NCBI GenBank assembly: GCA_020634555.1
Contig: JACKBK010000004.1
Coordinates: forward strand, 62,001 to 126,000
Origin: Caldilineae bacterium
GTDB taxonomy: Bacteria; Chloroflexota; Anaerolineae; JAAEKA01
DNA length: 64,000 nucleotides
Direction of reading: 5' to 3'
In this document: positions 25,359 to 33,302 of the stretch, piece after piece
Numbering within the stretch: position 1 is the stretch's first letter
How the letters are laid out: each line of letters starts with the position of its first letter
Position numbers and translations under genes: made by a program
The notes under the pieces: generated by a model
What the model was told of the DNA's origin: nothing
The model's input: only the letters and a program-made list of their open reading frames with translations
The model's database searches: none

Positions 25359-25360
25359 TC

Positions 25361-26737
25361 ATGACAAACACCGTGTCATTGGACAACGACTATCCGGTCA
25401 TCCACGCCTCAGACGACCTTTTCAACCGCGCCACTGGCCTGATCCCGGCCCACAGCCAGACCCTGGCCAAGGGGCCGACGCAGTACGTGAACGGCGTTGC
25501 ACCGAAGTACCTGGTGCGCGGGCAGGGTTCCCGCGTCTGGGACGCCGACGGCAACGAATATATTGATCTGGTGATGGGCGTAGGTCCTGTGTCGCTGGGC
25601 TACGCCTGGAAGCCGGTGGACGACGCGATTCGCCGCCAGTTGGCTGATGGAATCAGTTTCTCGTTGGTTCATCCGCTGGAAGTCCAGCTTGCCGAGCGAC
25701 TGCGCCGGTTCATCCCCAACGCCGAGGCGGTGCGCTACAGCAAGACGGGCGCCGACGTGACAAGCGCAGCGGTGCGGCTGGCCCGTGCTTATACGGGCCG
25801 GGACAAGGTCCTCTGCTGCGGCTACCACGGATGGCACGACTGGTATATCGGCGTCACGCCCAGGTCGGCTGGCGTACCAGAAGCTGTGCAGGCGCTGGTC
25901 CACACCTTCGACTATAACGACATGACAAGCGTTCTGGCCGGTCTAGACAACGATACTGCCTGCGTCATTCTGGAGCCACTGGCCTTCGAGATGCCGCGCA
26001 GCGGCTTTCTGCACGAACTGGCGGCAGCTTGCCATAAGGCGGGCGCGCTGCTGATCTTCGACGAGATGTGGACCGGCTTTCGGCTCGCGCTTGGCGGTGC
26101 GCAGGAACTGTTTGAGGTCACACCAGACCTGGCGTGCTACTCCAAAGCTATTGCCAACGGCATGCCGTTGGCTGTGTTGACTGGACGCGCCGATGTGATG
26201 CGTATGTTGGACGATGAGGTCTTCTTCTTCACGACGTTTGGTGGCGAGACGTTGTCGCTGGCCGCTGCCATGGCCACGCTGGATGAGATGGAACGCTACC
26301 AGTTGCCCGCACACCTGGCATTTCAAGGACAGAAGTTGAAAGCTGGCTACAACAGGATCGCCGCCGATCTCGGGCTGGACAGCCTGACTCGCTGCATAGG
26401 TCATCCCAGCCGGACGATGGTGGTCTGGGAGGATCATGCCGGCGATCCGTTGCTGCTGAAATCGCTGGTGCAGCAGGAACTGATCCGCTGTGGTGTGCTT
26501 TGGTCCGGTTTCCACAACCTCTGTCTTGCGCACAGTGACGAGGACATCGAGTACGTCCTGGCCGCATATTCCAAGGCGCTGCCGCTGCTGAAAACCGCTA
26601 TCGAGCGGGACTCGGTGGCCGAGGCGCTGCGAGGCGTGCCCGTGCAGCCGGTGTTCCGCAAGACCGGCAATTTCAACACCCGGCCCGCTCCAGCGGCAGT
26701 ACAGGTCAACGGCCAGGTGACGCCGGCCAAAATGTAG
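25361..26737 (+). CDS. Class III PLP aminotransferase (glutamate-1-semialdehyde mutase-like)
   Basis: The ATG at 25361 after GGAGGAACTG gives 458 residues; the longer frame upstream lies inside the transketolase gene and is rejected. The fold is shown by VWDADGNEYIDLVMGVGPVSLGY (quoted parts: GNEYIDLVMG and SLGY), 'AVRYSKTGADVTSAAVRLAR' (phosphate cup), 'CCGYHGWHDWY' and LLIFDEMWTGFR with the Asp that binds PLP nitrogen. The Schiff-base Lys is in DLACYSKAIANGMPLAVL. The sequence is closest in style to glutamate-1-semialdehyde aminomutase but sits in a sugar operon, as do other family members that aminate keto sugars. Amination of a ketose or aldose intermediate is my inference. Confidence 0.88.
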   Translation: MTNTVSLDNDYPVIHASDDLFNRATGLIPAHSQTLAKGPTQYVNGVAPKYLVRGQGSRVWDADGNEYIDLVMGVGPVSLGYAWKPVDDAIRRQLADGISFSLVHPLEVQLAERLRRFIPNAEAVRYSKTGADVTSAAVRLARAYTGRDKVLCCGYHGWHDWYIGVTPRSAGVPEAVQALVHTFDYNDMTSVLAGLDNDTACVILEPLAFEMPRSGFLHELAAACHKAGALLIFDEMWTGFRLALGGAQELFEVTPDLACYSKAIANGMPLAVLTGRADVMRMLDDEVFFFTTFGGETLSLAAAMATLDEMERYQLPAHLAFQGQKLKAGYNRIAADLGLDSLTRCIGHPSRTMVVWEDHAGDPLLLKSLVQQELIRCGVLWSGFHNLCLAHSDEDIEYVLAAYSKALPLLKTAIERDSVAEALRGVPVQPVFRKTGNFNTRPAPAAVQVNGQVTPAKM

Positions 26738-26753
26738 CACGAGGTGAAACGCT

Positions 26754-27581
26754 ATGGAAAGCAAGATCACTCCTGACAAGCGGCTGTTTGCGCTCGACGG
26801 ACGAGTCGCAGTTGTGACCGGTGCGCTGGGGCTGTTGGGGCGGCAGCACTGTGTAGCGCTGGCTGGCGCTGGCGCCCAAGTTGTCGTCGCTGACCTGGAT
26901 CCAGAGCGCTGCCAGGCGCTGGCATCCCGGCTGCCTGGTCGCGCTTTGGGCGTGGAGATGGACGTCAGCGACCGCCAGTCAGTGATGGAAGCCGTAGACA
27001 CAGTTCTGGGCGAATTTGGGCAGGTCGATGTGCTCATAAACAACGCTGCTGTCAATGATCGCTTCGAAGCGCCGGACATTGCCGGTGAACCGTCGCGCTT
27101 TGAACACTATCCTTTGAGCATGTGGAAACTCTCGCTGGCGGTCAACGTCACCGGTGTGTTCCTGTGTTCGCAGGCGTTTGGCACACCTATGGCGAGCCGC
27201 GGCAAGGGCAGTATCGTGAACATTGCGTCAACCTATGGCATGGTCGGACCTGACCAGTCGATATACCGGCCTCCTGCCGGTGACCAGTGCTATTTCAAGT
27301 CGCCTGCTTATGCCACCTCCAAGGGTGCGGTCATTGCTTTCACCCGCTACCTGGCTGCATACTGGGGCGACTCCGGTGTACGCGTCAATTGCCTCACTCC
27401 AGGTGGTGTACGCAATGGGCAGGAGCCGTTTTTCGTGGAAAAGTACGCGGCCCGCACGCCGCTGGGCCGCATGGCAAGCCCGGAAGACTACCGTGGAGCG
27501 ATTATTTTTCTCGCCAGCGATGCGTCGTCGTATATGACCGGCGCCAATTTGGTGGTAGATGGAGGATGGACGGCATGGTAA
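26754..27581 (+). CDS. Short-chain dehydrogenase/reductase
   Basis: The 275-residue protein is a classical SDR: the cofactor loop TGALGLLG (about residues 22-29), Asp in VVVADLDPERC suggesting NAD preference, LINNAAVND, SIVNIASTYG with the catalytic Ser, the Y-x3-K pair in 'SPAYATSKGAVIAFTRYLA', and the C-terminal YMTGANLVVDGGWTAW. A 23-residue insert between Ser and Tyr (GPDQSIYRPPAGDQCYFK) is longer than usual and may shape the sugar pocket. It starts 16 bp after the aminotransferase with AGGTG upstream and overlaps the phosphatase start by 7 bp. Confidence 0.92.
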   Translation: MESKITPDKRLFALDGRVAVVTGALGLLGRQHCVALAGAGAQVVVADLDPERCQALASRLPGRALGVEMDVSDRQSVMEAVDTVLGEFGQVDVLINNAAVNDRFEAPDIAGEPSRFEHYPLSMWKLSLAVNVTGVFLCSQAFGTPMASRGKGSIVNIASTYGMVGPDQSIYRPPAGDQCYFKSPAYATSKGAVIAFTRYLAAYWGDSGVRVNCLTPGGVRNGQEPFFVEKYAARTPLGRMASPEDYRGAIIFLASDASSYMTGANLVVDGGWTAW

Positions 27582-28204
27582 ATAACCACACCAATGGAGA
27601 TTCTTTGTTCAACAGCTATCGGTGGACATTGCCGGCAACAACGAACCGGGAGACGCTACAGGACATGGCGCGGCGTATCCTGTTGCTGTTGACCGATAGC
27701 GATGGCGTTCTCACTGACGGTGGTGTGTATTGCTCGCCGCGCGGCGAGGAACTCAAGCGCTTCAACGTGCGCGACGGCATGGGCATTGAACGGCTGCGGC
27801 GTCTGGCCGGGGTAGAAACTGGGATTGTCAGTCGCGATGCTTCGCTGGCGCTGCGAGCCCGTGCGTCGAAGCTGGGTATCAGCGAACTGCACCTGGGAAT
27901 CGCCGACAAGAGCGCTGCCCTTGATGATATCATGCGCCGTCGCGGCCTGTCTCCGGAACAGATTGCGTTCATTGGCGACGATGTTAACGATGTCGCGGTC
28001 ATGCGGCGTGTCGGGCTGTCTGCTTGTCCGGCTGACGGCATGCCGGCCGCGCGCGAGGCGGCTGTCCTGCTGTGCCACTATAACGGAGGTCAGGGCGCGT
28101 TTCGCGAGTTCGCTGAGTTCATCCTTGCTGTGCAGATCGGTGCGGATAAATCTGTCGAGCCTGAAAACTCCGCGCTGTCGCTGTGGGCTGGCGAGCGCGC
28201 GTAA
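27575..28204 (+). CDS. KdsC-like HAD phosphatase
   Basis: The start is the ATG at 27575, which overlaps the SDR stop; the product has 209 residues. HAD motifs are LLLTDSDGVLTDGGVY (nucleophile and acid Asp), 'GIVSRDAS' (motif II, Ser), a Lys in LGIADKSAALDDI and 'IAFIGDDVNDVAVMRRVG' (motif IV). Length, lack of a cap domain and the DGVLTDG signature place it with KdsC, which removes phosphate from 3-deoxy-octulosonate-8-phosphate, and with the phosphatase part of CMP-sialate pathways. Next to a NeuB-like gene it most likely dephosphorylates the ulosonic acid-phosphate product. Confidence 0.9.
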   Translation: MVNNHTNGDSLFNSYRWTLPATTNRETLQDMARRILLLLTDSDGVLTDGGVYCSPRGEELKRFNVRDGMGIERLRRLAGVETGIVSRDASLALRARASKLGISELHLGIADKSAALDDIMRRRGLSPEQIAFIGDDVNDVAVMRRVGLSACPADGMPAAREAAVLLCHYNGGQGAFREFAEFILAVQIGADKSVEPENSALSLWAGERA

Positions 28205-28230
28205 GCGGGACGGAAGGAGCCAGATATTCG

Positions 28231-29142
28231 ATGAGCAGGCAATCACTTGTGCGGGTCGGTACACGGCAGGTTGGCAATGGCCAGCCTGTGTTCATCATCG
28301 CCGAGATCGGCATCAACCACAACGGATCGCTGGATATGGCGCGCAAGCTGATCGACGCAGCTTTGTTCGCAGGTTGCGATGCAGTGAAGTTCCAAAAACG
28401 TACTGTGGAACTGTGCGTGCCCGAGGAACAGCGCAGCGTCCTGCGGGACACGCCTTGGGGCCGGATGACCTACATCGACTATCGATACCGGCTGGAGTTC
28501 GGCCGGGAAGAATACTCTGTGATCGACCGCTATTGTCGCGAGCGCGGCATTCTGTGGTTTGCCTCATGCTGGGACGAGCCGTCGGTGGCCTTCATCGAAC
28601 AGTTCGAGCCACCGTTGCTCAAGGCTGCATCGGCCTCGCTGACAGACATTGATCTGTTGCGCGCGATGCGCCGAACCGGTCTGCCTTTGATGTTGTCAAC
28701 CGGGATGTCAGAGTTGCCCGACATCGACGCGGCAGTTGCAACAGCCGGCGAGCAGGACCTGCTTCTGGCACATTCGACCTCGGCCTACCCATGCCCTCCG
28801 GAGGCACTCAACCTGCGCATGATTCTGCGTTTGCAGGAGCGATTCGGTGGCGTGCCGATTGGTTACTCAGGCCATGAGGTCGGGCTGGCGCCAACCTGGG
28901 CCGCGGTGTCCATGGGCGCTTGCTTCGTGGAGCGGCACATTACACTGGATCGTGCGATGTGGGGGACAGATCAGGCCGCATCGGTCGAGGTAATGGGCAT
29001 GCACCAACTTGTGCGCAACATCCGCGACATCGAGCGTGCCATGGGGGATGGCATTAAGCGAATCTATGCCAGCGAGCTGCCGGCGCTGAAAAAGCTGCGC
29101 CGCGTGCCCGGATTCAATGGGACGCAGCCAGTCGCTGCATGA
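28231..29142 (+). CDS. NeuB-like ulosonic acid synthase, without SAF domain
   Basis: GGAAGGAG sits 11 bp before the ATG at 28231; the product has 303 residues. The NeuB TIM barrel is clear: VFIIAEIGINHNGSLDMARK, AGCDAVKFQKRTVE, 'FASCWDEPSVAFIEQF', LLKAASASLTDIDLLRAM, LMLSTGMSELPDIDAAV, LLLAHSTSAYPCPPEALNLR, GYSGHEVGLAPTWAAVSMGA and 'CFVERHITLDRAMWGTDQ' with the metal ligand His. The family condenses phosphoenolpyruvate with an aldose to a 3-deoxy-ulosonic acid. The C-terminal antifreeze-like (SAF) domain of typical sialic acid synthases, which reaches into the partner's active site, is absent, as in some shorter synthases. It closes the operon. Confidence 0.9.
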   Translation: MSRQSLVRVGTRQVGNGQPVFIIAEIGINHNGSLDMARKLIDAALFAGCDAVKFQKRTVELCVPEEQRSVLRDTPWGRMTYIDYRYRLEFGREEYSVIDRYCRERGILWFASCWDEPSVAFIEQFEPPLLKAASASLTDIDLLRAMRRTGLPLMLSTGMSELPDIDAAVATAGEQDLLLAHSTSAYPCPPEALNLRMILRLQERFGGVPIGYSGHEVGLAPTWAAVSMGACFVERHITLDRAMWGTDQAASVEVMGMHQLVRNIRDIERAMGDGIKRIYASELPALKKLRRVPGFNGTQPVAA

Positions 29143-29225
29143 CCGCACGTCGGGTTGTCAACAGCCGGCGGTGATCTGTACTCGGATCGAAGGACCGCCC
29201 ACGATCGCACAATCGTATTGGTGGG

Positions 29226-30068
29226 TTATACAACTTCTACCCGCCCTGCTTCATACGACCAACGAACGGGGATGATGTCATTGCCGTGGATTTCGATGCC
29301 CGTCAGGTAGCCGGGGTAAATGCAACTACCGGTATTGAAGTAGGCCGGGCCCCCGGGCTGTGCATAGGCCGGCTGATGAGTGTGACCGCAGATGACAGTC
29401 AGGCCGCGGGCAGAAGCCCATCTAGCGATCCTGGTGGCCACCGGCTGCGATGGTTTGCCTGCGAAAGATCTAGGTTTAGCGCTAACACCTACCAGCCCAC
29501 AGCGCTGGACCGACGACCATAAGTAGCGTACCACGCTATGGCTGAAACGGTTGTAGCTAGCATTGTGCGGGTCGGCCTGATGGCCGTGTACAACGAATAT
29601 CCGTTGGCCCGTTGCCGTACTGTCTAGAATCAACCCCGGGTGCAGTGGGAACTCGTCATGCATGCGCTGCGGCTCGCGGCCGGGCAGCAGTTCGTGGTTG
29701 CCAATGATGCGGTGGAGAAGTCCTTCGCTTTGAAGCTCTGAAAGCCGATAAAACACCTGCGGGTGGGCGCTGCGAATGGCGTCGTAATGCCAGCCCTTCC
29801 AAAGTTCGTCTCCGTCGCCAACCTCGACATAGGTGAAACCAGCCTGGATGTAGTGATCCAGGGCGGCCAGGTACAACTGTTTGTTGGGAGCGAATGCGTC
29901 CCCGGACCCGCCTGCGCCGCGGTGGCAATCGCTGAAAAGCACCAAACGGCTTCGTCGGTCGATTGGCAGGATCGGCGAAGCGGCATAGGCGTCCTCGAGC
30001 AATGCAGTGCCTAAAGCACGTGATCTGCTTGCCGTATGGCGGGGAGCCTGCATCGATGTTGTGGCCAT
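29226..30068 (-). CDS. Calcineurin-like metallophosphoesterase
   Basis: I place the start at the ATG at 30068, which has GGAGGA five bases upstream, rather than the upstream in-frame codon; this gives 280 residues. The five metal-binding motifs are present: LVLFSDCHRGAGG, VEVGDGDELWKGW, IIGNHELLPG, FVVHGHQAD and VICGHTHQPAYAQ. This is a dinuclear metal phosphatase, in the wider group of LpxH-like and nucleotide phosphoesterases. A Pho-box-like operator lies directly upstream on the same strand, so it is probably induced on phosphate starvation and may release phosphate from a nucleotide or lipid. No signal peptide is visible, so it acts in the cytoplasm. Confidence 0.87.
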   Translation of the reverse strand: MATTSMQAPRHTASRSRALGTALLEDAYAASPILPIDRRSRLVLFSDCHRGAGGSGDAFAPNKQLYLAALDHYIQAGFTYVEVGDGDELWKGWHYDAIRSAHPQVFYRLSELQSEGLLHRIIGNHELLPGREPQRMHDEFPLHPGLILDSTATGQRIFVVHGHQADPHNASYNRFSHSVVRYLWSSVQRCGLVGVSAKPRSFAGKPSQPVATRIARWASARGLTVICGHTHQPAYAQPGGPAYFNTGSCIYPGYLTGIEIHGNDIIPVRWSYEAGRVEVV

Positions 30069-30131
30069 TTGTCCTCCATGTGCGCGGATTCTCAAAGCGA
30101 GTTGTTTTTGTCCGGTGAACCGGCCGGTTTT

Positions 30132-30197
30132 ACCTTACTTCCCGGCGATTAACGCGGGCTTTTGTCAGGCTTAACATCACGTAAACGCTCCGTAAAC
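30132..30197 (-). promoter_or_regulatory. Pho-box-like operator and promoter B1 (metallophosphoesterase)
   Basis: Read on the minus strand, hexamers GTTTAC (30197), GTTTAC (30186), GTTAAG (30175), CAAAAG (30164) and GTTAAT (30153) follow one another every 11 bp. Ten bases later comes TAAGGT (30137-30132) as -10 box. The leader to the ATG at 30068 would be about 55 nt. Confidence 0.7.
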
Positions 30198-30237
30198 TGT
30201 TCGGTGGCGGACACGGCCGTCGATGTTTTTGAGCCGG

Positions 30238-30314
30238 GTTAAACAATCGTTAACACAATGATCACTACAGATTAATCACCTTGTGAAAGGACGTTAACCG
30301 CGCCATGTTATGCT
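30238..30314 (+). promoter_or_regulatory. pstS: Pho-box-like operator and promoter B2 (pst operon)
   Basis: Hexamers GTTAAA (30238), GTTAAC (30249), ATTAAT (30271) and GTTAAC (30293) share one 11-bp register. Ten bases after the last is TATGCT (30309-30314), a -10 box. Transcription near 30321 gives a leader of about 140 nt. Confidence 0.75.
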
Positions 30315-30355
30315 GGCTGCGATATGAACTGTCCTGATTTACACAAGCACCAGAA

Positions 30356-30400
30356 CAAAGCCCCATCACAGCCTGACCAGCAGGCGCTCATGGGGCTTTG
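30356..30400 (+). other. Structured hairpin in the pstS leader
   Basis: A perfect 11-bp stem (30356-30366 with 30390-30400) encloses a 5-bp inner stem (30371-30375 with 30381-30385). It lies between the predicted transcription start and the pstS ribosome site and has no T-run behind it. A role in RNA stability or attenuation is possible. Confidence 0.5.
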
Positions 30401-30459
30401 CCTTGTGAGTCGTAACCATCAAACCGCAATTGACACATCAGTATAAGGAGAAGATTTCC

Positions 30460-32247
30460 ATGCGACGCTTCCTGATCGTTGGCCTGATCATCACGGCCTT
30501 GATTCTCTCGGCTTGCGGTGGCGGCGATACCGAGCCTACACCTGCTCCTGCCGAGCAGCCTACCACGTCTACAGCAGAGCAATCCACCACAGCGCCGGCC
30601 GAGCAGGCAACTGAAGCGCCGGCTATGGCGGACCTGTCCGGCAAGCTGACCAGCGCCGGTTCGTCGGCCCTGCTGCCGCTGATCCAGTTGGCAGCAACCC
30701 AGTTCCAGCAGATGCACGAAGGCGTCGAGATTACCGTCACAGCTGGCGGCTCAGGCGCCGGCCGCTCCCAGGTCTGCCAGGGCCAGGTTGACATCGGCAA
30801 CAGCGACGTGCCGCTCTCCGACCAGGAGAAGACCGACCTGAACTGCGGCGACGCCGTCGAGACCGCGGTGGCGATCCAGGCGTTTGGACCGGTCGCCAAC
30901 AAGGTCGGCCCCGGCAGCGTCACCTCCCTGACCAAGGAACAGCTTCAGGGCATCTTCTCGGGCACCATCACCAACTGGTCCGAGGTGGGCGGCGACGATC
31001 AGGCGATCGTGGTGGTCAACCGGGCCAAGGGGTCGGGCACGCGCAAGAACATGGCCAACTACCTGTTCGACGGCGACGACGAGCAGTTCACGGTGGGTGC
31101 TTCCGAGGAAGACAACAACGAGACCGTCCTGCAGACGATCGTTCAGGCGCCCGGCGCGATCTCCTATCTCGGCTTCGCCTATCTCGGCAATCCCGAACTC
31201 GTGGCGTTCGCCATCGACGATGTGGCGCCCAGCCGCGAGGACATCCAGAACGGCTCCTGGCCGATTGCTGCTCCCGGCTACTCCATCACCAAGGACGCGC
31301 CCACCGAGCTGGAGCAGGCGTTCCTGGACTTCGTCACCAGCGCCGAGTTCCAGAACAGCACCGAGTTCGGCCAGCTTGGCTTCGTGCCCGTGGTTGACGA
31401 AAATGGAAACATGCCCAGCAGCGGCGACGCGATGACAGAGCCTGCCGAGGCGCCGGCAGAAGATACCGCGATGATGGAAGTTTCCGGCAAGCTGACCAGC
31501 GCCGGTTCATCGGCCCTGCTGCCGCTGATCCAGTTGGCAGCAACCCAGTTCCAGCAGATGCACGAAGATGTCGAGATCACCGTCACAGCTGGCGGCTCAG
31601 GCGCCGGTCGCTCTCAGGTCTGCCAGGGCCAGGTTGACATCGGCAACAGCGACGTGCCGCTCTCCGACCAGGAGAAGACCGACCTGAACTGCGGCGACGC
31701 CGTCGAGACCGCGGTAGCGATCCAGGCGTTTGGACCGGTCGCCAACAAGGTCGGCCCCGGCAGTGTCACCTCCCTGACCAAGGAACAGCTTCAGGGCATC
31801 TTCTCGGGCACCATCACCAACTGGTCCGAGGTGGGCGGCGACGATCAGGCGATCGTGGTGGTCAACCGGGCCAAGGGGTCGGGCACGCGCAAGAACATGG
31901 CCAACTACCTGTTCGACGGCGACGACGAGCAGTTCACGGTGGGTGCTTCCGAGGAAGACAACAACGAGACCGTCCTGCAGACGATCGTTCAGGCGCCCGG
32001 CGCGATCTCCTATCTCGGCTTCGCCTATCTCGGCAATCCCGAACTCGTGGCGTTCGCCATCGACGATGTGGCGCCCAGCCGCGAGGACATCCAGAACGGC
32101 TCCTGGCCGATTGCTGCTCCCGGCTACTCCATCACCAAGGACGCGCCCACCGAGCTGGAGCAGGCGTTCCTGGACTTCGTCACCAGCGCCGAGTTCCAGA
32201 ACAGCACCGAGTTCGGCCAGCTTGGCTTCGTGCCCGTGGCACAGTAA
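30460..32247 (+). CDS. pstS: Phosphate-binding lipoprotein with two tandem PstS domains
   Basis: The start at 30460 follows AAGGAG (30445-30450). The 595-residue protein has a lipoprotein signal with Cys19 in LILSACGGG, an acidic/Thr linker to about residue 58, then a complete PstS domain (about 60-311). A 30-residue linker (GNMPSSGDAMTEPAEAPAED) leads to a second, nearly identical PstS domain (about 342-595). Each contains the phosphate-site segments SAGSSALLPL, TVTAGGSGAGRSQV, DIGNSDVPLS and NRAKGSGTRKN. Ordinary PstS proteins have one domain of about 280-350 residues. The two halves differ by very few residues, so the duplication is young or kept uniform. The protein feeds PstCA and sits under a Pho-like operator. 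Confidence 0.96.
   Translation: MRRFLIVGLIITALILSACGGGDTEPTPAPAEQPTTSTAEQSTTAPAEQATEAPAMADLSGKLTSAGSSALLPLIQLAATQFQQMHEGVEITVTAGGSGAGRSQVCQGQVDIGNSDVPLSDQEKTDLNCGDAVETAVAIQAFGPVANKVGPGSVTSLTKEQLQGIFSGTITNWSEVGGDDQAIVVVNRAKGSGTRKNMANYLFDGDDEQFTVGASEEDNNETVLQTIVQAPGAISYLGFAYLGNPELVAFAIDDVAPSREDIQNGSWPIAAPGYSITKDAPTELEQAFLDFVTSAEFQNSTEFGQLGFVPVVDENGNMPSSGDAMTEPAEAPAEDTAMMEVSGKLTSAGSSALLPLIQLAATQFQQMHEDVEITVTAGGSGAGRSQVCQGQVDIGNSDVPLSDQEKTDLNCGDAVETAVAIQAFGPVANKVGPGSVTSLTKEQLQGIFSGTITNWSEVGGDDQAIVVVNRAKGSGTRKNMANYLFDGDDEQFTVGASEEDNNETVLQTIVQAPGAISYLGFAYLGNPELVAFAIDDVAPSREDIQNGSWPIAAPGYSITKDAPTELEQAFLDFVTSAEFQNSTEFGQLGFVPVAQ
30636..32239 (+). repeat. Tandem in-frame duplication inside pstS
   Basis: Bases about 30636-31393 recur at 31482-32239, a period of 846 bp (282 codons), with only scattered mismatches. 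One changes Gly to Asp ('HEGVEI' versus 'HEDVEI'); most others are silent. Confidence 0.93.
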
Positions 32248-32270
32248 CCCAAATGTTTAACATCTAGTTC

Positions 32271-32320
32271 GATGGGCTGCGGTTCTCGAAACCGTGAGAC
32301 CGCAGCCCATCTTCTTTTTC
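32271..32320 (+). terminator. Hairpin with T-run between pstS and pstC
   Basis: A 16-bp stem with one bulge region (GATGGGCTGCGGT... with ...CCGCAGCCCATC, 32271-32311) is followed by CTTCTTTTTC. It probably ends most transcripts after pstS and lets some continue, which would give more binding protein than permease. Confidence 0.75.
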
Positions 32321-32336
32321 CGTCTGGATTTTGCTG

Positions 32337-33302
32337 ATGAACACTGCGACCCTGCGCCGGAAAGCTATCTTCGTTCAATCGATCTTTTTCGCGACGGCTG
32401 CGGTCCTTATTCTGACGAGTATCGCGCTGGTGCTTTTCATCGGCTCGCAGGGATTGCGTCTGTTCACGACCTATTCCCCGGCCGACTTCTTCTTCGGGAC
32501 GAGCTGGAACCAATCCACCCACACCTACGGCGTCATCCCGCTGCTCTACGGCTCGCTGATGACCACGTTCCTGACGTTGCTGGTCAGTGTGCCGCTGGCG
32601 ATTCTGGTGGCGATCTTCATGGTCGAGGTGGCGCCGGCGCCGATGCGGCGGGTGATGCGTTCCACCGTTGAACTCTTCGCCGCGCTGCCGTCGGTGATCT
32701 TCGGCCTGCTGGCCCTGACGATCATCGTTCCCTGGGTGCGCGAAACCTTCAATGCCCCGCTGGGCAAAGGCATCCTGCCGGCTACCATCGTCCTCATCTT
32801 TATGGTGCAGCCGACCATTGTGACCATCACCGAGGATGCGGTGCGCACCTCGGCTTCCTCTTTACGCGAGGCGTGCCACGCGGTAGGCGCTACCCGCTGG
32901 CAGATGCTTTCCGGCGTCATCATTCCCGCCAGCCGCCAGGGCATCCTTACCGCGGTGATCCTGGGGTTGGGCCGGGCCGTCGGCGAGACCATGGCCGTGC
33001 AGATGGTGATCGGCAACATCACCGTGCGCATCCCAAAGACGCTGACCGAAGGCGCCACGACCATGCCCGCGACTATCGTGACGCAGTTGCCCGAGGCGGC
33101 CGATCCGCAAACCCGCTCGGCGCTGATCATGGTCGGCTTCCTGTTGCTGATCATCGCGTTTGCCCTGATCTTGAGCGTGCGTACAGTTACCGGGCGCAGC
33201 AGCAAGAAGCCGAAGGCGGTCAAGGCAGAGGCGCCTGAGCCGGTCAGCCCTGATCCGCGCGATCCGCTGCGCGAGCTTGAGCGCGAGATGGAGGCGAGCT
33301 AA
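32337..33302 (+). CDS. pstC: Phosphate ABC transporter permease PstC
   Basis: I use the ATG at 32337; a TTG two codons earlier is also possible. The 321-residue protein has about six membrane helices (first about residues 20-42) and the permease signature near residues 165-215: 'TVIIEDAVRTSASSLREACHA'-like region read here as VRTSASSLREACHAVGATRW and the 'EAA' loop contact with the ATPase, then ILGLGRAVGETMAVQMVIG. PstC and PstA form the channel through which PstS-delivered phosphate enters. The stop overlaps pstA (TAATG). Confidence 0.93.
   Translation: MNTATLRRKAIFVQSIFFATAAVLILTSIALVLFIGSQGLRLFTTYSPADFFFGTSWNQSTHTYGVIPLLYGSLMTTFLTLLVSVPLAILVAIFMVEVAPAPMRRVMRSTVELFAALPSVIFGLLALTIIVPWVRETFNAPLGKGILPATIVLIFMVQPTIVTITEDAVRTSASSLREACHAVGATRWQMLSGVIIPASRQGILTAVILGLGRAVGETMAVQMVIGNITVRIPKTLTEGATTMPATIVTQLPEAADPQTRSALIMVGFLLLIIAFALILSVRTVTGRSSKKPKAVKAEAPEPVSPDPRDPLRELEREMEAS

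Noticed and set aside
25025..25360. Upstream extension of the aminotransferase frame
   Set aside because: It lies inside the transketolase C-terminal subunit gene; the ATG at 25361 has GGAGG upstream and fits the family.
30438..32522. Minus-strand frames repeated twice opposite pstS
   Set aside because: Their repetition only reflects the tandem duplication in pstS; they have no start signals.
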